Source: Alligator mississippiensis (Eukaryota > Chordata > Crocodylia > Alligatoridae). Taken from it: DNA of 64,000 nucleotides. The notes below the pieces were generated by a model. It did not search any database and had not been told where the DNA came from. It was given only the letters and a program-made list of their open reading frames with translations. A program made the position numbers and the translations under genes. Of this stretch, positions 32,047-44,241 are shown piece after piece. Position 1 is the stretch's first letter. Each line of letters starts with the position of its first letter. Where the stretch lies: assembly GCF_030867095.1 (NCBI RefSeq), contig NC_081829.1:45381036-45445035 (forward strand). The letters are read 5' to 3'.

Positions 32047-32650
32047 GAATCAAGCTCATGATGTATCAAATATTCATGATCCTCACCTTGCTGTACAGAG
32101 CTGAGTCACGGACAACATACAAGATGCATCCAAAGCTCTTGGAGCAGTACTATCGACACTGCCTGTGGAAGTTCCTCCAAATCCAGTGGGAAGACAGACA
32201 CACTAACTTTACCACCTTCCTGCTAGCAAACACTAAGAGTACTTAGGTAATGATCATCTGACATCAACTTTGTTGGGCCAGCCATATCATCAGATATCCA
32301 ACTTCAGACTCCCAAATCAAGTTTTATTCTCTTGGCTCTGTTAAGGCAGATGCTCAAGAGGAGGGCAGAGAAAGTACTACAGAGACATCCTCACAGCCAA
32401 CTTAAAAAAATGCAGCATCAATGACAACTCATAGGAGACTATTGGCCAGAACCATCCCAAATGGAGGAAAAGTCTGCTGAAGGGATCTCAGTACTTTGAA
32501 GCCTCACAATAACAACAGGAGAAATACACATCTGAGCTGCAGTAGAGTCTGTTGATCCTGGATAGGCCTCATCAGCCATCTTTGGACACACAGATAAGAC
32601 AATCATAAAAGACAATAACTGCAAGGACTCCACTGCAAGAAAATGCTGAA
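32047..32650 (+). pseudogene. LINE C-terminal fragment, opposite orientation
   Basis: The plus-strand translation gives LLYRAESRTTYKMHPKLLEQ, YYRHCLWKFLQIQWEDRHTN and then RGGQRKYYRDILTANLKKC with stops. These are blocks found after the RT domain in the same type of LINE as the minus-strand pieces to the left. The orientation flips at 32,046/32,047. The missing part between the two segments is short, which fits a single insertion with an inverted 5' half. Confidence 0.65.
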
Positions 32651-34624
32651 GAAGTAGTCATCGCAGTTAAATGTATGTGTCTTATTCAGGTCGATAAAAC
32701 AAAATATAATCTTTTTTAGCATCTTGACAGTGCCTCCAGTACTTCATGGTCAGTCATTTTTGCACCTGAGTTAATACTATGACTCAAGGTTTTTAGCCAG
32801 AGCTAAAACCAGTCTGTAGAGCTGTGAAATAGAAAAGGGGCATTTCCAGGAACAGGTAATAGATAATAAAATTGAAGAAGAAAGGATATTTTGAATAATG
32901 GAATATTCAAGTCCATTAAAAGGAGAAAGGGTTGTAAACACCTGTAGAGTAGAGAGAGATTGGTAGGAATCAGACAGATGAAGTCAATTGACATCTTCAG
33001 TGTAGCCTGAATAGAAATGCTGCTGCCCCTCCGAGGCAGTTGGTGTTAACATTTAGGTGGAACCGGTATCAAAGAAGGTACAACTGCACCACTACGCCCC
33101 CCTGGAATTGACCCTTTGTGCAAGTCCTGTTGACCAATACAAACTGGCAGTGCTTTATTGCTACTTTGCATTGAAGTAAATAAATGAACATCCAAGATGT
33201 CAGAAAATGGAGAATTAGGTCCAGGAATTAGTTTTATTGTCTTCCTATTGTGCCTAAAGCATCAGGCTACAAGAAATAAATGCCCAGTTTTGAGGTGGTT
33301 GGAAGTGATTTCTACTGTCATTTAGCAAATTCACATTGTTGAGTTCCAGAAAAAAAATCATGTCCTGCCTTCCTCAGAAGTACTGATGAAATAAAAAGTG
33401 AGTCACTGCCATCATTAGGGTTAACTTGAATTATGCAAATGTAATTAAGAAAGTAATGTGAGCACTGTGATCATTAAAGATATTTTTTTTTGGCAAATAT
33501 TTCTATTTGCTTATAGTCCATCTTCCTATTCTACCTCCATCAGAAATTGCTTTCCATGTTCAATCTTGGGAAGCAGCATTGATGATAAGCATACTAGCAC
33601 TGATTATAAGAAAACCTTTAGTTAAATAATTAATTAGTTCTGAAAGAAGAAGTAATGCTTTTGGGTCCATAAAGGGGCTAGTTCTGTTTGGCCATTCACT
33701 CACATCTAGTGGCAATGGGCTGAAAACTCCATTTCCTGTGGTCATTGACCTCAAACTCCCTCAAACTTCAATGACTGGAGAATTCAAATTGAGTAACTTA
33801 TATAGGAAAAAACGGTTTTTGTGCAAAGGAAAATGTGCTTGAAAAAATAGATGAGCAAGAATAGGAATAATTTTCTTTTCTTGTAGGAAGTGATTGTGCG
33901 AAAGTGATCTCTCTTGTATAATTAAACTTTTTTTTCCTCACAGTGCTAATGTAAAAAGGATGGACAATCCAGCAAAATGGCTGGCAGCAGACCAGGCAAT
34001 GGGAAATAATACAGCTTATTGTATTTCAGATTAGCTACACTTTCATAAAGAGATTTTTCCTGAACACTGAACAGAATTCCTCTCCCTTGTGGGTTAGATG
34101 TGAGAAATTGACTATTCAGGTTTTAATTCTGAGCTTGAATTTATGAAACAGTAATCTCTGCTCCACTAAAGATAGCATTTGCCAACCTGGCTAGCAATGG
34201 CAGGAGGACTTATTTGCTCTCAGAAGAATTTGAAGAAAGAAGAACATTCATTGGATTCAGCTTTTTCTATTGTTTGTCTACTTATCCATTTGGTAACACT
34301 CCAGAAAGGCAGCTGGCATAAAAAAAACTGTACAAAAACTGTTGTCTTTAAATCACTCAAGGATTTATTTATTTTTATTCTTTCTTATAATAAATTGGAA
34401 CTTTGGGGGGAATGTGAAAGTCAGAACATTTTGCTTTCTTTTCACTTATAATATAACTACACAATACTGAAATCCTAAAAGTTAAATATCTTTAATTCCC
34501 TTAACTTTCCTTATGTCTGACCTGATTAACTGAAGTCAGTTGGAGCTTTTCCATTGACTTCAGAGTATCAGGCCCTAGATGTACCACAGAGTTGGTGTTC
34601 ATGAGAGCAAAGTTATGACTGCTA
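32651..34624. other. AT-rich DNA, no gene seen
   Basis: No gene, repeat end or RNA could be supported. The open frames here are short and featureless. Confidence 0.5.
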
Positions 34625-35320
34625 CCCTGCTCACCCCAGCTCCGGGTACTTTAAAGAAAAGCCCTGGTGCTCACCGGGTGCTGCCGGGCTAAAGCGGTGA
34701 TTCCCACTCCCCCCCACGCTGCATGGGGTGCTCTGCCACGAGCCCCCCATCTCCCCCCCCACTCCCCCAGCCCCCCCATGGATGCCCTACCCAGGCCTTT
34801 TAAGAAAAAAAAAAAAAGCTGAGAAAAGTCCCACATTCACCACTCCTGCAGTGGCCTTGGGTCTTCGCAGGCTTGTGCAGAGCCCTCCCCTCCCCCCCTC
34901 CCCCCCCATGGTGCAGGACAGCAGGGATCATCCCTTGCTGGCAGGAGTGGCAAGTCCCAGGGTTTTTTCATTTTTTTCTTCTTAAAGGGTCAGAGCTGGC
35001 CCATGTGGGGTACCCATGGTGGGGCTGGGGGAGCGAGCGGGGGTTGGTGGCTCAGGCAGAGCCCCACATGCAGCATGGGGCAGTGGGGGGCAGCAGGAAT
35101 CACCCCCTGCCTGGCAGCACCTGGTGACCTGGGGCTTTTTTTTATTTTTAAACAAGTGACGGGAGCTGAGGCAGCCATTGCCAGACTGGGAGAGGGGCGG
35201 GGAATGGGCCTGGCATGGCTGATTTAGAGATTTGGCCAAATTAAATCAGGACAGTGATTTGAATCATTGAATCGAATCACCATCCTGTGAATTGGCTGAA
35301 TCTGAACCCAAAGCAAATAC
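34625..35320. mobile_element. Foldback repeat with poly-A/poly-T modules
   Basis: The left side (ACTTTAAAGAAAAGCCCTGG, CACCGGGTGCTGCCGGGC) recurs as reverse complement on the right (GGCAGCACCTGGTGACCTGG, TTTTAAACAAGTGACGG; about 35,110-35,162). Modules share the wording GCAGCATGGGGCAGTGGG with the foldback at 25,627. The right flank (35,240-35,320) has GAATC-rich wording like the end of the hAT-type element at 55,048-55,842. Terminal repeats and target duplication were not found, so the limits are approximate. Confidence 0.55.
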
Positions 35321-37842
35321 TAGCCGCTTCACACAGACCTGAGGTAATACTGTTATTTGTTTCAATGCCACTTCTTTGATAAACTAGCTTCTCACCCAGC
35401 CTCTTCTCTCCTAAGCATTCATCACAGCCTTTAAAATGCATCATTCATATAGACATATGCTGAAAATATTACTTTAACCACTTTTCTTGGAAAGTTCATA
35501 CACAGTTACAGTGAATGTTTTCATAAAATATTTTGTCATGGGTGTTTGAGAAAACTGTACAATGTTAGAAACACATTAACCATCAACACTGGTCTACTAT
35601 GACTGTTTAGGATATTTGGCTTATCTATCCAGCAAGACTCAGGAGTGCTAATCCAAATTAAGTAAAAAGGTGTGAATTAAAAGCAAATTAGTTAAATAGC
35701 ATTAAACTCCTATTTTCTAAAAAGTACAAGCAAAACTTCCACCTGGAAACCTAGTATCTTCCTAAACCATCTGTGCAGTTTTACAGCAACTATTCTTATA
35801 AATGTTCCTCAAAAGCAGCATATACATGGATCCTTTCACATCAGTTCAGCAGGTGATTATGAGATGGCACTTAGCCACAAGCTGGAGATAGGATATATTG
35901 GCCATTACATGCATTTCTTGTATTTTAATCCCATTTTAAAGTATGAATTAACAATGGCTATCCTTTACAGTGATTGACTCACTCATTTGTTAGCACCCTC
36001 TGCATTTTCTGTTTAACTCCTATTACTTATCCCCTAAGTGCTATACCATACCAGAGCCTTAAGCCTCCAGAGAATCTTCAAATGACAGGTCAGTAGTTAT
36101 ACCCACCTTTGCTTATTTTAATTGTGAATTCAGTCAGTTATGGAAAAATATAACCTCCCTGCCTCATTTTTATGACCTTGTTAATTACCTGAAAAAAGGT
36201 GGCTTTCATGGTAAGCCATTGTTTGGGTAACACATCTCTGTTCTCTCCTGATAGTGCTTGAACACTTCTGCTCCAGTGTACACCCTTATCTTCCCATTGC
36301 ATGAAGTCATGCGTACACTTATATGCTTAATACAGGTGTAACAGTGTCAACAACACAACCTGTCAGAGTTACCACTGGGCCAGTGACTCTCCTGTCCTTC
36401 CTTTTCACTAAGCCAGTTATTACAAGCCCCCTCTAGAGACAGCTAAGCATATGTATGGCAGATTGTAACCATGCAGCAAGTTCAGGAACTGAGTAAAAAG
36501 GTAGTGGTTAGATAGAGCTACAAAATCTGACAAAATGCCTCATTCCAGAGAGACAACCTATAGCTTTACTCACTGACATTAGCTCCAGCCACCAGGAGGC
36601 ACGCTGATTCGTATTACTTTGTTTAATCTTCTAATCATCCATGTCTACCTAATTTCTTTAGAGTTGCTATGGTGGGAAGAAGTGCAGGGTAGAAAAAGAT
36701 TGTATTTCCCATTTCAACACTGGTAAATAACCTGGTGTGGCGGAATAACATTTCTGTTTCTCCCCAAACTCTGCTATCTGACAATTTGGTTACCATGGTC
36801 ACTGCAAAGGGCAGACATCTCTGCCCCATCTCTTCAGGTAACTCCGAGTTGTAACCTGAGCTGGATACATTCCTGAGGGAGGGGGTAAACCTGCTTCCTC
36901 TGCCTACACGACTGGCATCACATACCTGGGTGGGGGGGCTCAAACTCCCTATTGTTCTAAGCAACGCCAACATGATTTGGAGGGGGCTAAAGACCCTGCC
37001 AGTCTACCTGGCAACCAGTGATGCATTTCATATTGATTGGCTGGCAGTGAACAGTTCCTGGCCTACATTGGATCAGGTAAATGAGGTCATAAAGGCTATA
37101 TAAGTAAAGGACTGGCCAGGAGGAGGGGCAGTAGCCATGATGAAAACTCAGAGAGAAGCTGGACCATCTGCAACTCTCTCTCTTGAAACTCATGATCAAT
37201 GAACTGCTTGCCTCTAAAGAAAATCTCCACCTGCCTCTGGATGATACTCATGAGTAAGCTACCTGAGATCTAACTAGATATATAGCTTGCAGTAACACAG
37301 ATACATAATCAAAAACTACCATGCCACTGTTTGCTCTAAGGAATTTCTCTGATATTGCTCTACCCTGTACCCTATTCCAAACCTACTCCTTGTAACCAAT
37401 CAAGTTCTCCTTTGTACCTAGCATGGGAGATGTATTGGGAGAGGGTTTAAATTATGCCTTGGAGTCCCTTTGGTTCAGCTAAGGGAGACCACTATTTGTG
37501 CTTCAGACTGAGGGAAGCACCCCAAGTTCTTGCAGTAGGTCAAGTATCCTCAAGGACTACTGGGCCTGTGTTTCCCAGGGGGCACAGGTCCCACAATCAG
37601 TCCAGACTCTGGGTTGTGGCAGCATTACCCCCAGGCTAATGGGTGTGCTCCAGGAAGGGGGTTGATTGGATGTGAGGTGCCTCAGGGAGGCATGTGGAGC
37701 CTGGACGGTGGTCAGGCATAGTGAGGTGGGTGGCTTAATGCAGGAGCACACCCTGTACATCAGTTTGAATACAAGTAAAATAGGGTTTGAGCACTGGAAA
37801 AATATACACTTACTGAAATCTCAGCCTCTCTCTATTTGGAAG
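35321..37842. other. No gene seen; possible retroviral promoter-like TATA
   Basis: No gene is supported. A TATA-like GCTATATAAG occurs at about 37,097 and could belong to an unrecognised LTR, but no ends were found. Confidence 0.4.
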
Positions 37843-38334
37843 TGTGACAGGGGACTTACTCTCAAGGCCACATCTCATGTGGGCCCACCCATCTCTCTTG
37901 ACAGGACAATCCACCCAGTCTCACCTGCCATGACTTTGCTGTTCCTACAAACTGATGGTAAATATGGGAGACTACCCATTACATGCCCCAATACCAGGGG
38001 GCACTATCTCTAAACCTCCCCTACACCACAGCCCATGCCTTGCAGATGGCACCCAGGTTAATATTACTCCCAGTCTGAGACCAGAGCAACTGAGTCCAAA
38101 GTTGGGCTCCACACACACACATCCATACCACCTCCCCTCTCACAGAACCTCCAGCTCCTACCTGCTAGATGTTTCATACAGCTCAGCCAGGCAGTGTTTC
38201 TGCTTCAGCTGCCAGCAGCAAACTGCTGGGTTTATATAGGCAGCCAGGGTTCTAAAATGGCTGTCACAATCAAGCACCTGCTGGCTGCTTGACTCAACCC
38301 TTAAAGTGGCAGGTTCTGCAAGTGACCTGCCACA
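37843..38334 (-). repeat. Solo LTR with 5-bp target duplication
   Basis: This 492-bp element begins TGTGACAGG and ends CCTGCCACA, an inverted TG...CA terminus. It is flanked by the direct repeat GGAAG (37,838-37,842 and 38,335-38,339). A TATA box, CCTATATAAACCC, is readable on the minus strand (about 38,229-38,241), so the LTR is oriented minus. It probably arose by recombination between the two LTRs of a provirus. Confidence 0.8.
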
Positions 38335-38384
38335 GGAAGAAAGATAAGTTGCATCACAGAACTTTGACAGAGAAGCATTGTTGA

Positions 38385-38720
38385 CATGTAGGGGATGCAT
38401 GCAGGTGCACATGCACCCCCTGAGATTGGCAGTGTATCCCCTGCAAAAAGTGCCACTGACACTGCCAGTGGCACCTGTAGGTGGTCACCATTCACCACTC
38501 CCCCACCCCCTCGGCTGCTAATACCACTGGCAGTGTCTGTGGGCAGTCTCCAATGGCCACTGCCCACTGCTGATGGTGTCTGCGGGTGGTCGCCGACTGC
38601 TGGTTGGGGCTCGCCACTACCCCACCCCCGTTGCCGGGAGTGCTGTGGCCACCTGCAGGGGCTCACCACTTGTTGCTGTCACACACCCACCACTAACAGG
38701 ACCGCCACCACCTGCAGGGC
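38385..38720. repeat. GC-rich degenerate tandem repeat
   Basis: Imperfect repeats of phrases such as GGTGGTCACC/GGTGGTCGCC, ACCACTCCCCCACCCC/CCACTACCCCACCCCC and CACTGGCAGTG recur through this stretch. The period is irregular. It may be the core of a further foldback element. Confidence 0.4.
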
Positions 38721-38869
38721 ACTGCATTCATGCAGCAGAGTATATAAGTGAAAGCAAGTTAGTGCATGGAGGTGTAAGGAGGAGTGAATTTCCAGAGTTC
38801 CAACCTGGATGTGGAAAATGCCTTGAGTAAGCATAAACTGATCTCATTTATAAAACCCTCTTATAGACC

Positions 38870-39365
38870 AGGGACAGAGATTACACATAAACCAGTATGC
38901 ATGATTCGAAACTGGTTCAAATCTGTAACACAACAGAATTTCAGTGCATATAAGCCACTTTCAAAATGGCCAAAATCAGTTTAAGGTAAACCTGGATGGA
39001 TGTAGTATCAGATTTAACTAATTTAGGTTAACTCAGTTTATTGAAATTGTCCCAAGATCCCTTCCAGATTCAAGTTAACTCTCAGTCCCCTAGCATCCCA
39101 GGATGCTTTGCACCTCCCCTGCAAGCACCTCCCACCCCCTGCCACAGGGTAGGCGGGCTAGCCTTGGCTCAAGCTGTCTCCTGCAGCCAAGCAGGGAGGT
39201 GTGCTCTAGTGTCCCCTGGCTTCTGGCCTGGGCCACTGCAGGCATGTGCTTGCATTTCCAGAATCACAAGTGAATGTCCATTCACTTGCCCATCAGTTCA
39301 ATCCACACAGTCTAGGCTAACCTGCAGAGATTGAATCAATTCAGCCTCAGGCTTTTTGATTGTAC
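38870..39365 (+). mobile_element. MITE copy 1 (same family as 54,140-54,893)
   Basis: It starts CAGGGACAGAGATTACACATAAACCAG and runs through GTAGTATCAGATTTAAC, matching the element at 54,140-54,893 in the same order (written here as short anchors at 38,875, 39,000 and 39,062). The end near 39,350 (TTCAGCCTCAGGCTTT) is truncated relative to the other copy, which continues to CTGTCCCTA. It is non-coding. Confidence 0.6.
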
Positions 39366-39511
39366 TTAGCCATAAAGTCTGAAAGTAGACAATGTGTTGG
39401 ATGCCTCCCATAGAAGCAGATATTAGTGGACAGTGAAAGTGATTTTTGTCATATGTAAGATCTAAATCTGTATACCCAGAGTACAAATACAACTTGAATA
39501 TTGTCACCAAC

Positions 39512-40208
39512 TAGGGACAGACATTCAAAAAGTCTGAGCCTGGATTGATTCAAACTTTGCAGGGTAGTCTCACCTGCAAAACTTGAACTGATTTGGAGGT
39601 GGATGGACATTTCTTTTTCATTCCAGAAATGCAGGCACATGTCTGCAGTGGTTCAGGCTAGAAGCCAGGGGACATGAGAGCAACCCTCCCTTCACTTCAC
39701 AGTGCTAAGCTGATGGGGTGGGGGGGGAGGGGGGGCAGGCATGACCAGGCCCCAGCAGGGCACTCTGATTAGTCCAGCAGGGAATTAATAAAAGTGTTTA
39801 TCACCTCATTAAGAAAACAGAGGGTCATTACCAGCTACCTCTTGATTCTGCCTTTGTCATAGCACTCACCGGAGTCAGCTACCTAATACACAGATTAGGT
39901 ATGCTAGCTAATACACAGATACTTCCCTGAAAGTGTCTACTGTAGCCACGGAACAAAGGAGAGGGGCCAGCTCTGCTGTGGAACAGAGAGCCCTGTCCAG
40001 CCCAGAGAGCATGCTGGGATGCTGGGGGAGTACGATCTAATTTAAACTAGCAAGGGGTATGGGACAGACACTGCATAAACCAGTTTGAGCCAAATCAGTT
40101 AAGTCTGATACTACATTCAATCAGATTGATCTCAAACCATTTTCAGCCATTTTCAAACTGGTTTATGAGCAATGAACATCTGTTCTGTTACAGGCTTAAC
40201 CCAGTTTC
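39512..40208 (-). mobile_element. MITE copy 2, left part
   Basis: It begins TAGGGACAGACATTC, the same terminus as the reverse complement of 54,893, and proceeds in the opposite orientation to copy 1 through GGTTTATGCAGTGTCTGTCCC-type wording (about 40,050-40,075, plus strand reading). It breaks at about 40,208 where a CR1 tail begins. The last stretch of the element is found beyond the CR1 at 42,220-42,249. Confidence 0.65.
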
Positions 40209-42219
40209 TGATTCATAGATGTTAGGGTCGGAAGGGACCTCAATAGATCATCGAGTCCGACCCCCTGCATAGGCAGGAAAGCGTGCTGGGTTTATATGAC
40301 CTCAGCTAGATGGAACCTATGTAACCTCCTCTTGAAGACACCCAGGGTAGGGGAGAGCACCACCTCCCTTGGGAGCCCGTTCCAGACCTTGGCCACTCGA
40401 ACTGTGAAGAAGTTCTTCCTAATGTCTAGTCTAAATCTGCTCTCTGCTAGCTTGTGGCCATTATTTCTTGTAACCCACAGGGGCACCTTGGTGAGCAAAG
40501 CCTCACCAATTCCCTTCTGTGCCCCCGTGATGAACTTATAGGTTGCCACAAGGTCACCTCTCAACCTTCTCTTGCGGAGGCTGAAGAGGTCCAGGTGCCC
40601 TAGTCTCTCCTCATAGGGCTTGGCCTGTAAGCCCTTAACCATATGAGTGGCCCTTCTCTGGACCCTCTCCAGGTTATCCACATCCCTCTTGAAGTGCAGC
40701 GCCCAAAATTGCACACAGTATTCCAACTGTGGTCTGACCAGCGCCCGATAGAGGGGAATTATCACCTCCTTGGTTCTGTTCGTCATGCAGCTGCTGATGC
40801 ACGATAAAGTGCCATTAGCTTTCCTGATGACTTCATCACACTGACGACCCATGTTCATCTTGGAGTCTATTAGGACTCCAAGATCCCTTTCTGCTTCTGT
40901 GCCACAAAGCAGGTAATTTCCTAGGCAGTAGGTATGCTGGACATTTTTCCTCCCTAGGTGCAGCACTTTGCATTTCTCCTTGTTGAATTGCATTCTGTTG
41001 TTTTCCACCCATATGTCCAACCTGTCCAGATCTGCTTGTAGTTGTTCCCTGCCCTCCAGTGTGTCCACTTCTCCCCACAGTTTTGTGTCTTCCACAAACT
41101 TGGACAGAGTACACTTCACTCCCTCGTCCAAGTCGCTGATGAAGACATTGAAGAGTATCGGTCCAAGGACCGTGCCCTGCGGGACCCAACTGCCCACACC
41201 CTTCCACGTCGATACTGACCCATCCACTATGACTCTCTGGATATGACCCCCTAGCCAATTCGCCACCCACCGGACCGTGCAGTCATCCAAGTCACAGCCT
41301 CTTAACTTGTTCACCAATATGGTGTGGGATACCGTATCCAAGGCCTTCCTGAAGTCTAAGTAAACAACGTCAACCCCTACTCCTGCACCCAGGTGTTTTG
41401 TAACCTGGTCATAAAAAAAGACTAGATTAGTCAGGAATGATCTACCTGCTATGAACCCATGCTGGTTTCCCCTCAGCATAATTTTTCCTGCTGGGCTCTC
41501 GCAAATGTGAGCCTTGATAATTTTTTCAAAGACTTTGCCAAGGATGGAGGTGAGACTGACTGGCCTATAGTTGCCTGGGTCCTCCTTCCTCCCCTTCCTG
41601 AAAATGGGGACCGCATTGGCCCTTTTCCAGTCCTCCAGGACCTGGCACATGCATCATGAGTGTTCAAATATTCCCGGCAGTGACTGTGCAATGACATCAG
41701 CCAGTGCCTTCAGTACCCTCAGATGGAGCTCATCCGGGCCTGCCGACTTAAATGCATCCAGTTCCTCCAAGTGCCTCTGCACCATCTCAGGGTCTACACT
41801 TGGTAGTCTGGTGCCCTGCTGCTGCCTCTCTACAATCCCAGTGAGAGACTTGTCTTGTCCCTCGCTTAGGAAAACTGTGGCAAAGAACTCATTGAGGAGT
41901 TCAGCCTTGTCCCCCCTGTCCGTCACCAATTGCTTATGCCCATTTAGTAGAGGTCCTATTCCACCCTGGGCCTTCCTTTTACTCCCTATATATCTAAAGA
42001 ACAAATTTTTGTTATCCTTAACTTGGGATGCCATCCTCAGCTCCATGGTAGCTTTGGCCTGTCTAACTGTCTCCCTACAAGCGCGAGCAGAGGAGGTATA
42101 TTCCTCTTTAGTAATCTCTCCCCGTTTCTACTTTTTATATGCCCCCCCCCCCCCCTTTTTGCCTGTAGGCTGCTCTGGATTTCTCTGGTCAGCCAATGAA
42201 GCCTCTTGGCCCCTTTCCC
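40209..42219 (-). mobile_element. CR1 LINE with near-intact RT frame, inserted in MITE copy 2
   Basis: This is a 5'-truncated CR1 on the minus strand. The 3' end at 40,209-40,275 has the family signature (GGTCGGAAGGGACCTC). One RT frame is open from 42,130 to 40,292 except for a TGA at 41,651-41,653 (probably from TGG). It contains VDVVYLDFRKALDTVSH, WVPQGTVLGPILFNVFISDL and [13 protein letters not shown]. The catalytic box reads KFVEDTKLWG where F/YADDT is usual, so one key position is altered. A run of C (42,142-42,157) marks a frame shift at the upstream end. Confidence 0.88.
40292..41650 (-). pseudogene. CR1 reverse transcriptase, C-terminal two thirds
   Basis: This continuous 452-codon frame encodes the RT fingers/palm and the thumb/C-terminal region of a CR1 ORF2. 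Landmarks in order are GNYRPVSLTSILGKVFEK, NQHGFIAGRSFLTN, YLDFRKALDTVSH, WVPQGTVLGPILF, FVEDTKLWG (active-site box changed from ADD to VED) and the C-terminal FRLDIRKNFFTVRVAKVWN. Loss of the first catalytic aspartate context and the upstream stop indicate a non-functional copy. Confidence 0.85.
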
Positions 42220-42249
42220 CCTTTGGTTTATGTATAATGTCTGTCCCTA
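42220..42249 (-). mobile_element. MITE copy 2, right end beyond the CR1
   Basis: GGTTTATGTATAATGTCTG followed by TCCCTA matches the reverse complement of the left terminus of the element at 54,140. It completes the MITE split by the CR1. Confidence 0.6.
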
Positions 42250-43674
42250 ACCCCCCACTCGAATAGTTCAGATATTGTTCAGCCTTCCTGTTCTGAGGAA
42301 GTCTGTCACAAAGACACATTAGACCTAATTGCTACTTTTCAAACATGCCCTTTTAATTGAAAGCCATGCTTCAACATGCTACAGAAGGTGTTATTTTTTT
42401 CCAGTTATGGTATTTGCATACATTTACCCCTATTTTTTTCTTCCCTCAAGTCCACCTAGAACCTGAAAAAGGAATTATTTTGATGGCAGGAAGTGGTCAT
42501 GGGACCAAAAGTCCACCAAGGTTCAGAGATCATAATTATTAACATATGTCCAATAGGAGAAACTGTGTACTCCTCATCTCAAAGACTTTACCTTGCCTTC
42601 CTTCCAACCACCAACTAAAGCTGGGTGAAGAGAGATGTACAGTGAAGTGGTTCAAATATGTTTCCTCCAAGACTCCTCCGCCAGCAGTACAGGAATTAGC
42701 AGTGAGCTGAGCTGAGCAAATTCAGAACAAATGTTTTTGTATGCAGGTCACTGACATAAAAGCATCAGGAAACTGGTTATGAGGTATATAGAATACAATT
42801 ACTCTTAACCACACTGAGCTGTGACTATACCCGTTTTCTATACTAGAGGATCAGCCAAATATTTACTCAACATTTGAGAGGACATAGGTTCAGTAGCATC
42901 CTTTGAATTAAGTAGAATTAGGTTCCTAATTCCTACTGGAAATTAGGAAGATTTTACCATGCACACAGTTTGTGTTAGGTGGTCACATCCTTGACGATGA
43001 GCATTTACTGCATCAGCCTGTTTCTGATGCTGAGAAGATCCCCATGTTGTAGTACTACCAAATAAAGTTTCCAGCTAAAAAAACCTTGAACTCTTCTTTA
43101 AGGGACCTTTATAATCTTTTAGAGGTTTGTTTATCCCCTTCCCAAGGTTGCCTCCAAGAATCTTCATTTCTGCACCCTGGGCTAGATAGATATGTCTGGT
43201 CATTTTTGTTTCTTATTTTTGGGTCTGCGATATTTTTTAGAAGTTTCAAGGTACAGTGCTTTTGGGCATGGTATGAAGCACAGTGTAACAATATTTTCCC
43301 TGTCTTATCAATACAGTTGGAAAATATGAAAAAAAAAATTAAAAAGCAGACTTGAATAATTTCCTTTAACCCATATAAGTACCCAGGTAAGTCATGTACT
43401 GAAAAAACTGCACTTATTTTTCTGGGACTTATATTGTCCAGGAATATTTGAGTTTGCTTCTGGAGACCCTGTTAACTGCTGTCCAAGTGTTGGTATAGTG
43501 GCCCTGACACTTCAATTATTCTGGATACTTCAAGGTCCATGAATCTCTTAATTATCCTCTTGATATTAACTTTTTGGAAAGCAGTCTGAAAAGCCAAAAT
43601 GAGCATGGGCTGACAGTGTGGGGACGCGGTCAGGAAGGCCAACTGCACTTTGTCATGCATCCATAGATGCAACT
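42250..43674. other. No gene seen
   Basis: AT-rich sequence with no recognised element. Short open frames only. Confidence 0.5.
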
Positions 43675-44241
43675 TAAGCAGGTCCAAGGAGGTGATCCTC
43701 CCCTTCTACATGGCACTGGCCAGGCTGTAGTTGGAGTACTGCATCCAGTTCTGGGCACCACACTTCAGGAGGGATGTGGACAGAGGAGGGCCACCTGCAT
43801 GATCAGGGGGCAGCAGGGCAGGCCCTATGAGGAGAGGCGAAGGGACCTGAACCTGTTCAGCCTCCACAAGAGAAGGCTGAAGGGGGATCTAGTGGCCTGT
43901 TACAAACTAGTCAGGGGGGACCAACAGGCATTAGGGGAGTTCCTGTTCCCCTGAGCACTACCAGGAGTGACTAGAAATAGCGGTCACAAGCTGGCAGAGG
44001 GTAGATTTAGACTAGACATCAGAAGGTGCTACTTCACAGTCAGGGCAGCTAGGATCTGGAACCAACTTCCAAGAGAAGTGGTGCTGGCTCCTACCCTGGG
44101 GGTCTTTAAGAAGAGGCTAGATGAATACCTTGCTGGGATTGTTTGACCCCAGTGCTCTTTCCTGCCATGGCATGGGGTCGGACTTGATGATCTGTCAAGG
44201 TCGTTTCTGACCTTACAAACTATGAAACTATGAATCTATGA
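43675..44241 (+). mobile_element. CR1 LINE 3' fragment
   Basis: This plus-strand CR1 tail has coding blocks for the C-terminal RT region ([52 protein letters not shown] by eye) and the 3' UTR signature ACTTGATGATCTGTCAAGG. It ends in ACTATGAA repeats (44,218-44,241). Stops are present. Confidence 0.85.
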
